Positions 24,641 to 38,598 of a stretch of DNA of 64,000 nucleotides are shown piece after piece. Source of the DNA: Opisthocomus hoazin. Its lineage: Eukaryota > Chordata > Aves > Opisthocomiformes > Opisthocomidae. Numbering within the stretch: position 1 is the first letter of the stretch; each line of letters opens with the position of its first letter. A model generated the notes under the pieces. That model made no database searches, was not told where the DNA came from, and saw only the letters and a list, made by a program, of their open reading frames with translations. The stretch is taken from contig NC_134427.1 of the NCBI RefSeq assembly GCF_030867145.1, positions 14,965,001 to 15,029,000 of the forward strand. Reading direction: 5' to 3'. Both the position numbers and the translations under genes were made by a program.

Positions 24641-27600
24641 TGACCTGAGAAACACACCTCTAATGAAACCCTTGTCCATGCAGAACCCTACTGGAAGACA
24701 CATGCTCTGACTCAGCACAGCACCACTACTTTTAGTCTACTCTGATACCTGGCATGCTAAAATGGCCAACTAACCCCTCCCAAGTCTCATCCAGAGAACC
24801 TCACAAAGCAAGGGTACTTAACTTTCCAAATCCTAGTCATTTCTTTCTTGCTTATCCCTGTACAAAGACTTCTTTTTTGCAGAATCTCCCAAGCACATGT
24901 TCTCCTTTTCAAGAACGAAAGAAATTTTAGGGCTTCCTTCTTTGCAGGTGTGAACTTACCCCAGGAGGGTCAATGTCTGTCCACCATAACTGAGGATTTG
25001 ACCCTTTACTTTTAGCACAATGATTGCCACAGAAGAATTTATCTCTAAGAGTTGCCTAACAATGTCCTAAAGGTATCCTTAGCTACTCCAAAGCCCAGAT
25101 TTTGGTGACCGGTAGTCTTAGTTAATTTTGCAAACTACAAAATATTTGCATGCATAAATACCTCTTCTACCAGTTCTTTAATTTTTTATTCAGAAAAAAC
25201 AAAAGGGAAAAAAGAAATGAGAGGGAAAAACTTGAAGCCTCAAGGCCACCATCAGCCCAAGGATTTGTGGTTCTCCCGAGTGCATTTTTTTAGTGTCTCA
25301 GTTCAAGCTGGTACAGGAGATTGACTTTTAAGTTTGATGGTATTGATCTAATTCACAGCCCTATACTCATTTATCATGATTCTTTAATCAATAGTCCAGC
25401 TACTTAAGATACTAGGAGTTCGGGTCCTTATTTATCTAGATGACATTTTGATAGCACCTGTCTCCTCAGAGGCTCTTGTCTTTTAGGTCAGCGCTTCATT
25501 TCACCCCATCTTTCACCAAGGTGTGTAAGCAGTGGGAAGACATTAATGTCACTCGCCCCAGTGTATATCTGGGTGTGGCAACACCACATTTTGGACTCCT
25601 CAGCAGGATTTGTCATCGTAAAGGCATACAGGTCAGGTGCTGAGCTGGTGAAATCTGACATCCTTTCAGCAGAGCCACACTGATTTTCATCAGCCTCAGC
25701 TCTCTCCTCCACCATCCATGCAGGCCCCTTTACTTCTAACACAAAAGGAGCTGTTGAACCTTAACCAAAATATGACCCCAAGTACAGCAGGCCTCATTAT
25801 TTAATCTCTTCACCTTTTCCTCCCTTAGCATCACGAGTAAGCACCAGGAGAAGGTTTCCTGTCAGTCTCTTCAGCAAGTGGTTCAGTTCTCCAGGTTGAA
25901 CGAGGCTGTCTGCAGCACTCCGTTGTCTCTGATTTACAGTGCATGCTCCCCACCTCTGAAGCTGTCCTATGAAAATACATGCTAGCAATGAGATTATCAC
26001 AAAACCACACTCACGTATCTAAGCATAAGTCCCTAACTCAATTATTCATTTTAAAGATCATTCCTAGGTTGATGTTTTTTGTTAAGATAGAGGGGGTTTT
26101 GCTTTCATTCCAGGAGGAGGTAACGACTAGTTGATATGTGGCTTTCTTCGCAAAAGCAGTGCACTTACACTGCAAAAGTCTGCTGAACACTTCAGTGAAA
26201 GCAAGCTAAGAATAAACAGAGACCTGCTGGTCCTGTATGCTGAAAAATCAACCGTCTCAAGCTTCGAGGCGTCAGAGTTGCATGCTGCGGCCCCAGTCCT
26301 GCTGTACAGCACTGCATCCTCAGCTGCTGTGAAGTCAGGGAAGCTACTTCAGCTTCACAGCTTTACATCTGGTCCCCTGCAAACGGGCTTTGCATTACAG
26401 GAGCTGAATTTCTTTGTCACTATACAAGATAAACAACATGAGAGATAGACACTCGAGCCTTGAAAGTGAATGTGGCTGCATCGTGAACCCCACTCAAAAT
26501 TTTCCTGCTTCAAAATTGAATTCAAGCCTTCAGAGTTTTGCATGTCTCATAGTAACCAAGGCACAAATATCCTCCAAATTTTTCCACAGCTAGGCCCAGC
26601 TTTACCAGCCTAAGCAATTCTCTCCAAATGATTTCATGCAGACCAAGGTCAACAATTTCTGGTCTCAAATCTTTTCTGAGACCATTTGGGAACAGAAGAG
26701 CTTCCCCAAAAATATAGGATCCACAAACTTCTAAGGCATGAAAAAATGCTGTAAATCACAGGGTGAGGTTTCTGGAGAGAAGGTAAGAGTCCAGAGACAA
26801 CATGTTCCCATGGCTCTGTGAAAATTCACTTTAAAACCTTTTGCTATGGTTTACAAGAAACCTTTGCTCTACAAAAAACCCCAAACTTCCTAAAGCTTGC
26901 TTTGATTGGGTAAGTGTTAAATAATTATAAATTACAAATGTAAACACATACATGAGGACAAACATGATTTTGGTGGTGCTGCTGTCATACTGAGCACTGC
27001 TGTGATTCAGAAGCAATTCCACCATTGCAGTAAGACTGCTCAGGAAGGACGGCGTGGTTTTAAATCTGGGGCTATGAGATCTCCCCACTTTTTCCTGCAA
27101 GAGACAGGTTTTCTCACTAGAGTATGGTGACTCTGCAGAGTTAATATCTGCGTGGCTGCTACCGAGTTGTCAGTATGTCACCATATTGGCTGCATGCCAC
27201 CACAAGGCTCACTCAGTAAAAATCTTCATGTTGTTCCCCTGTTGCTGCCTTCCTATCCCATAAACTTGATTCTTCAACCCCACTGTCAATTATAATCTCT
27301 TCTCACAGCACTGTAAACCTGGAGATTATCTCCACCAAGGTCCGTAAAGTTACAGTGGCACAGTACGACCGTGCTGCATCCAGTCCTCATGTAACTATGA
27401 GCTTCAAGTCATTTGCATCTGAAAAGCAAATCTCTTCTACTGTTTCAGAAAGAAGAGCAAATATAGGCAATGCCCATCAACAAATTTTCCCTAAACCCTC
27501 CATAACACTGTGGCTGAAATCTACCTCTGTACATAAGGTCTTCATAATCACTTCCACCTTTAAAATAGGTTTATCTAGGTGAGAAGTGGTGCTTGAACCT

Positions 27601-28224
27601 TCTGCTGAGCCTCTGTACAGAGTGGTGAATTTCACCAGACTATTTACCCAAAGTCATTGCTTCCCAAATCAATATAACAACTACAGCTGCTCCCTGACAT
27701 GCAGAGAAGTGTCATCTTTAAGAAGGTCTACCACAGCTTGTTGCTCAAAGGCAGAATAAGTAATGCGGGGTGACAGATGCTTTCATAGTTGTTTTTGCAT
27801 TGTAGAACTTATACAGCACATACATAAATATGCCTACCACACATGCAAGAAAGACTTTATTTACACATTTACTTCTTGTCATATTTAATTCCCACACGCA
27901 CACACTCAGTCTGCTATGTTCCAACTTGGCTAAATCCTTGTTCGCCAAACTATCTTCCCTCAGCACTGCAACATCCTAAGGGCACAGAACGGAGAGAAGA
28001 GGGAAAGCCTATTAAGTGATGAGAACGCAGTGTTTATAAAAATTAAAATGTATGCCGGGTGTTTGGGAAGGACTGAAAAAAATTCAAGAGCTGCATTGAA
28101 GTATGCTGAATAATTTTAAAATATTAAATCAAGGCCTTAATTACTATGTCTCTAATCTCATACAGTCACACTTCACTTTGAGGCAATTTGTGATTAAATA
28201 ATAATACTTTAAGGCAAATAACAA

Positions 28225-28425
28225 CACTTGGCACTTTTATAGTGCCTTTTGCCTAATTAGTTTGGGATTAGTTCCTTCACATTGGGTGTGGGGCTTTGAA
28301 GATATAAAGTGCTAAGTATCATTCTGACCTGAGGATCTCAAAGCATTTTACCCATACACATTAATTAAGCCTCAGAGCGCTCCTGTGAGGTAGGTAAGTA
28401 TTTCTGTATCCCTTTATATTTGGCA
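28225..28425 (+). repeat. Ancient amniote SINE-like (MIR-type) relic
   Basis: Contains GGCACTTTTATAGTGCCTTT, GATCTCAAAGCATTTTACCC and AAGCCTCAGAGCGCTCCTGT followed by GAGGTAGGTAAGTATTT, matching an old amniote repeat resembling the MIR or CORE-SINE core. The class is from memory and not certain. Confidence 0.5.
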
Positions 28426-31400
28426 GACCCCAATGGAGAGAGAATTGGCCAGTGTTTTCAAACTTGCAGACACGTTCTGCAAGCACTTCTGTGCAGAAGC
28501 TGCCTATCTGGACTGGGCACTCCCATCGGTCTCCAAACAGAAAAGTATCCATATGAGCATCTTCCCATTTAACCGTAAGGCTCTTCTGTCATAAAGCTCT
28601 GCAGTGATGGGTGGGCATGCCCAGAACTGCTTGGGAATAGGATCATTACTCAGGAAAAGCCGTAAGAGTTCATTCCCATCTGCAGGAATCCCAGTGAGGA
28701 AGCTACCCTCATTTCCTTGGTCAAAGACATGAGGAGTGAAACTGAAATATTCCAACAACTCAAATCCAAGGATTTACATGGTGGAGTCAGATACAAAGTC
28801 ATGGCCCCCATTTCAGGTTGTACAGCCCTCAGGCCTTCCCCAGAAACACGAGTTTCTTTTCTTTTGTTTGTTTCCTCCAAACACCAGAACTCGGAGGCAG
28901 CCTAGGGATCATGGGCTGTTACCAAAGCAAAGAAAGGAAACTTCTTCCTTTTCAGTTCATCCATTATGAAAACATAAATCAGCAATAAGAAGCTACAGAA
29001 TCTTCATTCTATTTATAATTAATATTGTACCTGAAGCAGTCACCTGCAGAAGAAAGAGGTATGAAAGGATTTCAACTTACTTTGATAATTAAGGGTATTT
29101 AGTGTCCTTTAAACATAAAGTTTAAAAAAGAGGAAATCCACAATCTGCCTGAATGTTCTTAGTTCAACAAAGTCTTTGAGTTGACAGCTAATAATTAATT
29201 AACAATGAATGGTGTCTTTCAGCCTGTCACCGTGATTGACACTATCATCTTCTGAAAAGTGAAAGATTTGTTAATGTGGCAGACTACAGTCTGGGAAACA
29301 TTAAAGCTGCACAATTCCCACTGCTTTCAGCTAAACGCTTGACATGACAGGTTAGCTCTCTTGAAAAGAGGAGGAGGTGAAGAGAACAGCAGCAACCTCT
29401 GCCGGCAGAAGCACGGCTTCCCCTCCAAGCAGCGATTTCGCTACAGAAATCAGGGATAAAAAGGCCTGACTGGCTCCAAAAACCCAAAGTGCTGGAGGCT
29501 GGGAAGCACTAAATCGCATGCCCGCACGGTGCTGGCAGCCGTTGGTGGTCCGCACAGCAGCGGGGCAGGGGCTGGGGCGCTGGGCAGACCCTGCTGGAAG
29601 GGCTGCTGCAATCACCCTGCCCTGCACCGGAATTACGCCGCTCGGCGGTGTGACTCCTGCATTATCCCCACATATTCACCAAATAAACATGAAACAGCTG
29701 TCTAAGATGGTCACCAGTTGGGAGTTCGTTTTTGATTATATGTACTGGTTGATTTCTTTTTAAACCCTATTTTTAGACACTGCCAAAAACTATGAAATAC
29801 GTGCTCTAAGTTAAAATAACTGACCTAATTAAACTAATTAAGCAAGCAGAGAGTTACTTCGTTCTAGTAAGAGAGGAATCCTGCCATGTCACCCGTTCAG
29901 TATTGCTACTGTCTACCATGGATCCAACTTCTTATCAGCCTTCCTGACTGACCCTTGGTTCTCCTTCTTAACTCTCAGACAGCAACTTCTGTGCCGATGA
30001 GCCACCTGCCTTCATGGCCACCCATCTCCTCGGTCTCACATCTGCAGGCCTGGCTTGACTCTTCTGCTGCAGAGCCCTTGTTCTACAATTGCCTTTATTA
30101 GCACTGTCCGCTTTCTCCACTTCATGTCCGTCAGATTTTTTCCACAACTCAATTGCATCAGATGTCTAGTACACACGAAAAACTTGTGTTTGCTTTCAGC
30201 CGCCGCCTCACTGCCTTCCCTTCCCTCTTCCATTAATAAGGCCTCTCTTGCCCTTTCACATTTATCAAGATCTGATTTTCCAAGCTTCCATCCCAGTTCA
30301 CCTCCATTTACACCACTTCAGCTCAGAGCAAAGCAGCTCCAGCAGAATCTTGGAGACCAGAATTACTTCCTCCATCAGTTTCTCTGGCATCCCTCTAGCA
30401 AAGTTTGCTTTTCTGATAAAAATAAATCCACCTGCACCATTCATTCTGCCTCCTATTCTTTATCCACACAAGCTTTTGCCAACTTCCTACCAAGAAAAAA
30501 AAAAAAGAACATAAACCACTTTTAGACATTTGCACATCTTACTCTTCCTTCTGCCTTTTTCCTCCTCCTTTTCCATCAGACATTGAAATAACTTTGCTTC
30601 TGCCAACTCTTTTGGTTGTCTGGGAATTCTTCTCACCCTCGTCCCAATTCCTATTTTCCTCTGCGTCTTCGTATGCCCGGCATTACCATATTCAGTGACT
30701 CCCTGCACAGAAAGTCCCCATGCTGACTCTGCTTGCTTCTCCACCTGTCAATCCATCCTGACTTCAGTCTTCACGTCCCCATTTTGGTGATTCTGTGTGC
30801 ATAATGTTTTTGTGTTGTGGGTGTTTTTTTTTTTTTTACCCTGCTTTTTCACACAGGAACCAGTCAGTCCTGCTGTCACATCAACATTCTTCTCCCTGGC
30901 CTTCCTAACACAATCTTTCCCCAGTACCATTCCCCCCCAAATCGTGTTGCAAACACCTTTTTCTTAGCTCATGTGTTGCTGTTTTTCCCCCCCTTCTTGG
31001 GCTCTTCTTTCTCTGTTATTTATGGGTTGGTTGCCTTGAGTTTTGAGGCTGTTCATGATTTACTGACACATCCCATTTCCTCTCATCTGCTCCCAAGATG
31101 TCAGTTCTTGCCTCCAATCAGCCTTTGGCACCAAACTTCTCCATTTGCTACTTTTTAAAATTAGGACTTTCTTGCTTTCTTTCCTTCCTCCCATGTTGTC
31201 CCCTCACACAGGAAACAACCTAAAAATTAGTTCATTCTGTTTTTCAAAAATTCTCCTTTCCATTAATGTCTACAAAGAGTCTGACAACAATAGATCTTTT
31301 TTTGCTCAGATCTCTTCACCTAAAATACTGTTTCCCTACACTATTTACACTGCTGCCTACCAGGGATGGTCAAAATCCCTAAGTGGATCTTCTAGTTGCT

Positions 31401-33424
31401 ATAGAAATATAAATACTAAATAACAAAAAGAACTTGGAACCAGAGTAGGCAAAGTACACACAATTTATACCACTTGCTCCTTGCAGAGAAAACTCCAGAG
31501 AGCACCTGCAAATAAACTAACAGCCCCATATCCCTAGCAGGCTTACATGCCAATATTGATGATGGAGGATTCTCCAGCTCTATACGCTAGTTTACTAGCC
31601 TCCTTCAGGTGTTGTTTTCTTTCTTATATCAAAGAAAGAAGTGCAGGGGGGAGAAGGGCGAGAGCATTACAAGACGACCCCCCCTAATATACAGTCTGCC
31701 TGAAGATGAGAACTGGGGAGCCTTGTATTAAGTATGCTAAAAACACTGCAAGCTAACAGATGCACGAGTACAACAACTTGACTTCTGTGGGACTCCTGCA
31801 AGCACAGTCTGCTTAGTAAAGGCCTTAATTAACAACTTTGCAAAGGACAATGAGATTATAACAATTATTCACTGCAGGCAGCCTGGTTTTTCCTCCTCCA
31901 GTCTCCAGGACTTGCTTCAGCCTGTATTCCAGATAAATATTTTATTCTGTGCAGGCAGAAGGTTCATTATGTAAGTGACAAAGAGAAAGCATCAATTGCC
32001 ATATACACAGATCCTAATGCACCTGGTTAACGTAGTTATAATATGTCACTGCAAAACATCTTGTCAGCATTTTGTAATTAAAAAAGAAAAGCTACTGCAA
32101 TAATAAAGGCAATGCATTTAAGAGACAAATATCACATGTAAGACCATCTTTCAAAGCAAAAATAGACATTACCAAAGTAAAGCCTTGATAACCTTGCCCT
32201 ACATACTTCAGTACCCTTGAATGCTCTTTGGCCCAATAAAGTACCCTTTTCCTCTCCACAATAGCACTATTCAGATAACTAACACTGACCAATCTACAGG
32301 GCTGCAACATTTTTCAAAGGACAAAAAGCGTTTCTTTCCCATTGAGTCAGCAGGATATTTATTTCCTTGTAACAAAGAGTTTTCTGAACTTCTGAGAGAT
32401 TTGTCAAAACGGAATCACAAGTGATACATTAAACAACCAGAGGGGAGAACTTATTATTAGTCATTAAAAGAGAAAGCTGCAAGTTTACAAATAAGAATAA
32501 GACTGTGTACTTGATGTTGTAAATTCTCGGTTAATGAGAAATCAAACATGAAAGGCAAACATTTAATCTAGAGTAAATTTAGTAATTTAAATCACAGCCA
32601 CTCATAATCCTGCTGTCTTACACTTCATAATACGCAGTAAAGGGCAACTAGCAGGGAATAAACATGTGCCTGCTCAGTGCTCCGGAATATGCTGCGGTTA
32701 TTTAAATACGAGTTATCAAACCACCAGAAGGAACTTTATATACAGAAAATGCCAGCTCCCTCCATCGCATTCTACCCCATAATAAAAGGCAGGCCACTGA
32801 ACTGGCCTCAGCGGTTCCTGGGGCAAGGACAGCACCTTTCCTTTCTCAAGGGCACGCCCTGCTCACAAGGCTGGAAAGTCTCATTGCCTTCCTCCCGTGT
32901 GATGGGTCCTGGGTGGTTAATTGCAAGTGCCTAGAAGGCCACAGAACACTCAGTGGACTACTGCTTAAGACTTCAGAGAGAAGGTAAGGTGGTTTTACAT
33001 TCCCACAGGCAAACCACCGTATCAAATCTGGATGTCCTAAATCCCAGATTTCAGCCCTGAAAATGGAAAGTAGAGAGCAATTTCTGCTTCCTCCATCAGC
33101 CTGAGTATCATCTACTGTATTTTAGCAAGCAACAACACGATACAGCAGACGCTTTTTGCTGTATACACTGGTTTGACACGGCTTCTTGCTGCCACAACTC
33201 CAGAGAAGAGGATTAAGATTTGCTCATTCTCAAGCTTTTCCCACTAGCTTAACTAAGCACCTCCCTGCTCAGCCAGCCCCCTATCCAGAGCCCACTGGGA
33301 GGCATCAAACTTCTCCTGCACATTCTAAAGCCCCAGGTGTCCGGTCACAGCAGTGGGTTGCACCCCAGGAGCCAAGCATCTCAGCATTCAGTGCTCGCTC
33401 TCCATTGACGAACCCAAAGTTTCT
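28426..33424. other. Intergenic, no gene recognised
   Basis: Contains pyrimidine-rich stretches (29.98-31.2 kb) that create long serine- and proline-rich frames, a small GC-rich patch at 29.51-29.65 kb, and AT-rich DNA. No gene or RNA is supported. Confidence 0.55.
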
Positions 33425-33730
33425 TACATACAGCGTAGAACAGGAAAAGACCTCCTGGGTCATCAAGCTGACAAAATCATAGTACTGGACGACACCACAG
33501 AAAGCCATTTAGTTCATTCTTCTATCCACGGTAAGATCAACTGTAAATATGCTATTTGCTGTTAAAGATCTCCAGTGACGCAGACATCACAACTTCCCTG
33601 ACAGTCTCTCTCTAGCTTTTGCTGTCCTTTCCATGAGTAAGGGGGATTTTTTTCTTAATATCTAGCTTGAACTTTTTGGTTCAGTTTAAGGTCATTATTT
33701 CTTGCCCTGTCTCCACGGACAAAAAATATT
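33425..33730 (-). mobile_element. Old CR1 LINE 3' fragment
   Basis: Antisense CR1 with recognisable GGAAAAGACCTCCTGGGTCAT, ACAACTTCCCTGACAG, CTTAATATCTAGCTTGAAC and CATTATTTCTTGCCCTGTC blocks. A moderately diverged copy with small indels. Confidence 0.75.
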
Positions 33731-35402
33731 TTCAAAAAACAAGTTTAAGAACAAAAGTACACATATAGAGAAAACAGTCTGCATAAGCAAAAATCATACA
33801 CCTACCTTCTTCCTAATTTGACCTGTCAATCTATAACACTATCAGAGAAGGTTTTTAGAATTAAAACTCTTCCTTGTTTTCAAAACAAACACTATGTGGC
33901 CTGAGAACATGATGAGGATCTAAGTGTTTTGTGAAAGATTTTTGCAGAGATTTTTATGAAGAGGAGAAATACAAAGACGATTCAAACGTTGTCCTCATAT
34001 TCTCAATTCACCTAACTACTGATGTTAAAAGAAATCCAAATGCCTAAAGACAGTAAAGGGGCATGCATAGCTTAGAGATGGAGAGGGAGATTAGCAATAA
34101 CAGAACTGTTATGATTCTTGATTAGAACAGTTGCTTTTCTTCAACATTAAAAAGGGACTTACTGCACCATTTCAGGATTCCAGTCTCTGGGGCTGAACCA
34201 TGTCCTGGATTATCATGCGCTAATACAATGGTCCTGCAGGCAGGCAAACGCAAGCTTTCCTCTCCTTTCCTGTTTATCTCTCATGTACATCCGTGGTGTT
34301 CCTTTCTAATTTGGTATCCTCCAGCACAGGCAGTTATTCATCTGTTACTGCAATCAAGACTGATGCTGGAGGATAAAACAAAGAAAGAAAAAACAGTACT
34401 GGATGGAACTCAAGGAGAATTGATCTATGCTGTGAACACATATTGAATAACAGGAGGAATATATTGGTATTTATTGCAATCTGCCCATGGCTAGAACAGC
34501 TGAATGGTCCCTGTTATATGCATATTCTCAGCGGTTTACAACTTTAGGAAGAGCACTGATAAGAATACATAGACTATTTCAACCCACCAATGATTTATCT
34601 AATGAAGTATTAGGATGTGACAGTTGGAAACATTTCCCAGCTAGGGACTCCTGTCCTAGGTGCTTTACTTGCTCCAAGAACATTTCCTGTAAGGAGCACT
34701 TGGGGTTTTTCGTTTGTTTGGGTTTTTTTAATCTAACATGTCTCCATAGCAGCAGAAAGTTAATCTTTAATTGATGAATGCAAAAGCTTAGACAAACCAC
34801 AAACGCACTATTCAGCATGTCAAGCTTACAAAGGAAGTTCTGGTTCTATCAGGTTTCCACACCACATGCAGCTGCAACATTGGCTTATATTACTAATCAC
34901 TTGCAGTATTTGTGTCTTGGGTTGTAACAGATGGTGTTTGTGAGGCATGCAAAAGCTTCAGATAGCCAAATGGTACAGCAGTTGAGATAAGGAAAAAAAA
35001 TCCTCAAAACAAAATAACCCATCCCTACTGTGGAGGCTGGAATGTGAGCAGTGTTTAAATTATTCCTAGTCTCTGCAAGCACAGTGGATTTACAGACTCT
35101 TAACCCTAAATAGGACTAGATTTAATCTTTCATATTTCATTACCCCAGTAAATCCGCACAATGTCAGCTAATAGATGTGAAGCACAGCAATGTGGCAAAC
35201 CACAACACAAGAAAGTTATGTTCCTGATACTTTGAGAGGCCTGGGCTCCAGATTTGATTAGTACAACTCAGGTGTAGCTCACAGATGTTTTGGTAGCATC
35301 TCAGTTCTGATGGCAAAAAGTAGTACCCCATATGCTAGTGAACTTGAAAATTCAACACGATGCACCATTAATTAAATGCAGTCATCTTTCTAAACTTTTA
35401 AT

Positions 35403-35641
35403 CATCTTTTTTAAACTAGAAGAGGGTAGACTTAGACCAGATATAAGGAAGAAAATTTTTACAATGAGGGTGGTGAGGCACTTGCACAGGATTTCTCCAT
35501 CCCTGGAAACATTCAAGGTCAGGTTGGACAGGGCTCTGAGCAACCTGGTCAAGTTGAAGATGTCCCTGCTCATTGCAGGGGGTTGGACTAGATGACCTTT
35601 AAAGGTCCATTCCAACCCAAACTATTCTATGATTCTATGAT
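35403..35641 (+). mobile_element. CR1 LINE 3' end with octamer tail
   Basis: A sense CR1 3' end: AGATATAAGGAAGAAAATT, CATCCCTGGAAACATTCAAG, TTGCAGGGGGTTGGACTAGA, and a final ATTCTATGATTCTATGAT tail at 35624-35641. Better preserved than the other copies, so younger. It shows a deletion after the GGTGGTGAGGCACTTGCACAGG segment. Confidence 0.95.
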
Positions 35642-36936
35642 CTGTAGAGAGTGTAGTAACCTGCTCTAGGGGTTTTTAGGGGACTTCTATGAGCCTCCAC
35701 CTCTGGGAAATCATTTTCAGGCATGAGCTTTTTCTCCTACATGCTGACCTGGCCTAATAGACACGGAACAGATGAAGGACACAATGCACATCTTCATACC
35801 AGCACTTAGCTTGCTGACATCTCAGGAGATCTCTCAGCAGTTTCACATGTTTAACAAAGAATGAAAGACTCTAGAGCCCAGAGCAGCTGCCAGTCAAGAC
35901 GACCTAGGCTTGTTTTGAGATGAAAGAATAGAGACAACAGAACTAATTTCTGTCAACTCTTTGCTGGATTCTAGTCAATAGTAGGTCTTTCTAGTAGCCT
36001 TCTCAAATAATAGAGTAATAGAATTATGGCTTTTTGCCTATTGCCTTTTGTTAAGTAATGATCATTCAGCAACATAGCATGGGTATTAGATGCGGGGAAA
36101 AAAGCATACTTCATGACTAAAAATTGTAGCTGATATTGTTCTTTTTTGGACAACAAAACAGCCCCTCCCCAGTTTCTATTGTTCATTCTTTATCTTTCTT
36201 TTACATTAAAAAACATAGTAATGATAAAGATTAGTTTTTCTTCATTCAGTAAAAGAGGGGACCTTTAAAAATAATTTGAAAGACAGCCCATTCTTATAAA
36301 TAAAACTCTTAGAAGATCTTCTGACCACTGCTAGATACCATCATGCAGAGCTGACTCACATTATATTGAACACAGCTGGGCTCACTTATTTCTCTATTTC
36401 TAGGGGTTGTTAGCACTGAAAAGCCAACCTGCGTTGCTTTTAAAACTCTTACAACATACAGGCTTCAGATTCTCTCACCACTGGCTAGTGGGCTTAATTT
36501 TATGGTGATACTCATGCTGCCTTTGCTTTTAAAGCTGCCTACATTTGTTTAAATGATGATAATATTTAAGCCAGTCTGAACAGCCCTTACTACAGGTTTA
36601 CATGACCTTGACATGCAGCAGCACTGACATTTATTACCAGTGATACCTGGATGATATTTTTGATGTCTCACTATCCAATTTGGAACCACTGAAGAGAAAA
36701 GGATTTTACTATTACTTTTTGTTGAAATAGGACTGGTTCTGTAGTGGGATGCCCAAGAACATCACCACAGAATCTCATTACTGCAGCACACAAAGCACAG
36801 AGAATTAATACAACATTAAAATACAGAAAAATGTGCTTGACTGGGCCATCTCAGATAATGCATGGGTGGAAGTGGAACACACCATTCCCCGAGGATTTAT
36901 ACAAGCACCCAACAAAACACACCTGATACCCACAGA

Positions 36937-37110
36937 ATCACAGAATGTTCGGGGTTGGAAGGGACCTCTGTGGGTCATCTAGTCCAACCCTCCTGCCGAA
37001 GCAGGGTCACCCACAGCAGGCTGCACAGGACCTTGTCCAGGCAGGTCTTGAATATTTCCAGAGAAGGAGACTCCACAGCCTCCCCGGGCAGCCTGTTCCA
37101 GTGCTCCGAT
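36937..37110 (-). mobile_element. CR1 LINE 3' end
   Basis: Antisense CR1 beginning with its reversed tail ACAGAATCACAGAATG, then GGTTGGAAGGGACCTCTG, TCATCTAGTCCAACCC, and ending near GGCAGCCTGTTCCAGTGCTC. This is a severely 5'-truncated copy, as is normal for avian CR1. Confidence 0.95.
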
Positions 37111-38343
37111 CACATCTTTCTGTGGTAGCAAAACTACGGTCACCTGCCTAGATAATCAGCCCTTGTCTTTATTCTTCCACATGACCGGCTTACAAAGAAA
37201 TCAATCATCTGATGCTTCCCTGAGTGCTTTCAAAGGTCCAGATCCTGAAAGAAGCAAATGATTTCTCAGGTCTTCTCTCAGAGAGGCCGGAAGAGAGTTG
37301 AGATAAACCTCGGCACTGCACAGGCACATCATCTAGCTCTGTTTGCTTCTGCTGTACCATAAAATTATGAGGAAGTCAATGAAAGTAGAAAAAAAATGGC
37401 TCAGCATATACAGCCCACAGAGAGGCTCTCAAGAAACCCAGTACCTACTCCTAGTTGTGCCAGAGACCTCATGGTTAACCTCACAAAGGTTGCCTCTTCT
37501 CTTCCTCCGGTCTTCAATTTATCTTACTATAAAATGATAGCACCAATCATCAGCACAATTTTTTTTTTTTTTAAACCATCACCAGTATCACAGCACCTTA
37601 CAGGGATTTATTTGCTTCCTCTCACTGCGCAACACAGCCACGGGCAGAAAACACAGAGGAATTCTGTCACACACAGAGAGGCCAGTGTTAATGCTAACTA
37701 CTCCTGCAGTGCTCTGCAGTGAGCTGCACTGCATGCATTTAATTGGCAATGCTCATATCTAGCTCCTTCTCAATGTTTTTTGTTCCGCAACAATCAGAAT
37801 ACTTCAGGGGTTGATCAGGCAAAGCTTCCATCAGTCGTGTCCTCTACTGCTGCCATTAATGACTGAGTGAGCATATCAAATTTGGGTTGAAAATCTCTCT
37901 ACTTGGAGCTGAATGTGGAACTAACCTTCTGCCATAGGACTACACCAGATATTGAACTTGAGGTTGTTGGCAGGCACTAAAAGCAGAAAGTCTGAACTGG
38001 AGGCCTTCCTACATGGCAGCCATCTTGCAGCAGACATATCAGCATCTTGGGTATACCAGCCACTAGAGATGTAAAATCACATGCTACAGTAACGCAGGCT
38101 ACATTTTTAGTATTATTAGGCAAAATCCTGGGTCACTGATTTCTATTAATGATTAAAGAAGGAAACAGTTTCTCAAAGAGGCAATCAGTCTTGCTAAAGT
38201 ACATGAGCATAAACTGAATCAGAGCTTCAGAAACTCGCTTTACATTTTATGTAAAAATAGAAAAAGTAATATATGCAATAGAGCCATTAAAATGCATGTG
38301 CATTTGTGTGCAAGTTCTCTTTCTTCTCTCCTTTCCTGCCCAG

Positions 38344-38598
38344 CTTGATAACTATATTGTTGATAGGAATAAAATATCAGCCTTTACTTGTACACATACC
38401 CGAGATCTTGTAAGTCATTACAACATGTTTTTGAGATTTGCCACTTCACTGCTCTATAAAAAGCTTCCTGAAAAAGTATTAACAGATGGCCTCTTACTCT
38501 CTGAGACTGTTCGCAATACACCAGATGGCAACCTGAAAGAGAAAATTCAACTTACATTTTCAAAACTGAAAGAAATGTGACAATATCTTCACAATAAA
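38344..38598 (+). other. Exon-like frame with acceptor, stop and poly(A) signal, unidentified
   Basis: A pyrimidine-rich tract ending CCTGCCCAG at 38343 is followed by an open frame of 78 codons that starts L-D-N-Y-I-V-D-R and ends L-K-E-M with TGA at 38578-38580. An AATAAA lies at 38593-38598, 13 nt after the stop. Composition is mixed and helix-rich (for example L-L-Y-K-K-L-P-E-K-V) and unlike the low-complexity frames around it. It looks like a 3'-terminal coding exon, or a relic of one. I do not recognise the family and found no linked upstream exons, so a chance frame or pseudogene fragment is possible. Confidence 0.4.

Larger units (their letters stand above)
17041..28224. other. Intergenic desert, no gene recognised
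   Basis: Apart from the AT duplication at 21.65 kb, the CTG run and a possible MIR relic at 24.5 kb, I see only short frames without support. Confidence 0.55.
33731..38343. other. Intergenic with two CR1 copies
   Basis: Outside the CR1 copies at 35.4 and 36.9 kb no feature is supported. A run of 13 T is at about 37559-37572. Confidence 0.5.

Noticed and set aside
30055-30525. 156-codon serine/proline-rich frame
   Set aside because: The region is pyrimidine-rich on the plus strand over more than 1 kb, which favours such frames; no domain or splice support.
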